Shown here piece after piece: positions 5,988 through 6,591 of a DNA stretch of 6,591 bases. The stretch is from Candidatus Peregrinibacteria bacterium. GTDB lineage: Bacteria; Patescibacteriota; Gracilibacteria; UM-FILTER-43-11. Numbering within the stretch: the first letter of the stretch is position 1; every line of letters starts with the position of its first letter. Below the pieces are notes generated by a model. It was given only the letters and a program-made list of their open reading frames with translations, was not told the origin of the DNA and did no database searches. The stretch spans positions 1 through 6,591 of the forward strand of contig JAFGNE010000053.1 of NCBI GenBank assembly GCA_016927155.1, written 5' to 3'. The translations under genes were made by a program, and so were the position numbers.

Positions 5988-6591
5988 ATGTCTTCCATCA
6001 AATCCGCCATCGCCGACCTCAAAAAAGGAAAGATGATCATCGTTATTGACGATGAAGATCGTGAGAATGAGGGCGATTTGCTGATGGCGGCGGAAAAAGC
6101 GACGGCTCAAGCGGTGAATTTTATGGCCAAAGAAGGGCGCGGGCTGATTTGTGTGCCCATGTCGGAAGCGCTGGCCGGCAAACTCAACTTCCATCCTATG
6201 GTGGAAAATCCGGACGGCAACTGCAATTTCACCGTATCGGTTGATGTGAAAAAAGGCACGACCACCGGCATCTCGGCTTCCGACCGCACCAAAACGATCC
6301 AAAAAATGGTCAGCCCGCAAGCGGTCCCGAAAGATTTCATGAGGCCGGGCCATGTTTTCCCGCTGATCGCCAAAGAAGGGGGCGTGCTGGTACGCGCCGG
6401 GCACACGGAAGCCGCCATCGACCTGATGAAAATGGCAAAAATGAAACAGGCCGCCGTTATTTGCGAAATCATGAAAGAGAACGGCCGTATGGCCCGCCTG
6501 CCGGACCTGAAAATTTTTGCAAAAAAACAAGGGCTTAAGATCATTTCCATCGCTGACCTTATCGAACACCGGCGCAAAAACGAAAAATTGG
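5988..6591 (+). CDS. ribB: 3,4-dihydroxy-2-butanone-4-phosphate synthase (RibB or RibB part of RibBA), cut at right edge
   Basis: This cytoplasmic enzyme makes the four-carbon unit of riboflavin from ribulose 5-phosphate. The 201 visible residues cover essentially the whole domain: IDDEDRENEGDL (20-31) with the acidic metal-binding residues, GISASDRTKTI (94-104), RPGHVFPL (119-126), RAGHTEAA (136-143), CEIM (159-162) and MARLPDL (168-174). All key motifs are intact. The ATG at 5988 is the first possible start, since the frame has a TAA at 5955-5957; no Shine-Dalgarno is visible, and the 46-base gap suggests co-transcription with the gene before it. The frame is still open at the right edge in a stretch (ADLIEHRRKNEKL) that in RibBA proteins leads into the GTP cyclohydrolase II domain, so a bifunctional RibBA is likely, but a stop just outside is also possible. 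No FMN riboswitch fits into the spacer. Confidence 0.93.
   Translation, partial: MSSIKSAIADLKKGKMIIVIDDEDRENEGDLLMAAEKATAQAVNFMAKEGRGLICVPMSEALAGKLNFHPMVENPDGNCNFTVSVDVKKGTTTGISASDRTKTIQKMVSPQAVPKDFMRPGHVFPLIAKEGGVLVRAGHTEAAIDLMKMAKMKQAAVICEIMKENGRMARLPDLKIFAKKQGLKIISIADLIEHRRKNEKL

Noticed and set aside
5907..6569. A 220-residue open frame on the minus strand
   Set aside because: It lies antisense to ribB, whose motifs are unmistakable; the product is rich in His, Phe and Arg, as expected for a shadow of a GC-rich gene.

Overview
The window holds six protein genes, two of them cut by its edges, packed almost end to end with no intergenic gap over about 135 bases. The gene set is a bacterial envelope and housekeeping mix: a PBP1C-type peptidoglycan synthase, an O-antigen-ligase-like membrane protein, a short ribosome hibernation factor, a CofE-like ligase, a membrane protein with a degenerate PP2C domain, and the DHBP synthase of riboflavin synthesis. 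GC content looks near 50% by eye. Few starts have a good Shine-Dalgarno sequence, and there are no tRNAs, mobile elements or CRISPR repeats. The combination suggests an uncultivated bacterium, most likely of the Candidate Phyla Radiation/Patescibacteria (Parcubacteria-like). This is an inference from gene content and style, not a proven assignment.

Layout. From the left edge to 1306 (+) runs the C-terminal two thirds of a penicillin-binding protein 1C. A near-consensus sigma70 promoter overlaps its 3' end (1289-1316). It should drive a separate short transcript with a structured leader, a strong ribosome binding site and a 74-residue protein of unknown function (1393-1617). That transcript ends at a perfect GC-rich hairpin (1636-1657), which separates it from a convergent minus-strand cluster. 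Read in its own direction, that cluster is hpf (3922-3596), an O-antigen-ligase-like gene (3595-2306) and a CofE-like gene (2382-1663). The first two abut with no gap (TAG then ATG), and the last two overlap by 77 bases, so they look like one operon. A divergent AT-rich region with a hairpin-forming leader (3923-4054) separates hpf from a plus-strand gene for a 628-residue protein (4055-5941). RibB follows after 46 bases (5988 to the right edge).

How the genes fit together. PBP1C builds the wall, and the O-antigen-ligase homologue would act on lipid-linked glycans at the outer face of the membrane. The 628-residue protein appears to place a pseudophosphatase domain in the cytoplasm and a propeller-like repeat domain outside, an architecture suited to sensing or scaffolding at the envelope. 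HPF links the minus-strand operon to slow growth or starvation. CofE is the odd member, because no other F420 gene is visible. The most noteworthy items are the 628-residue pseudophosphatase/propeller protein and the separately promoted small protein.
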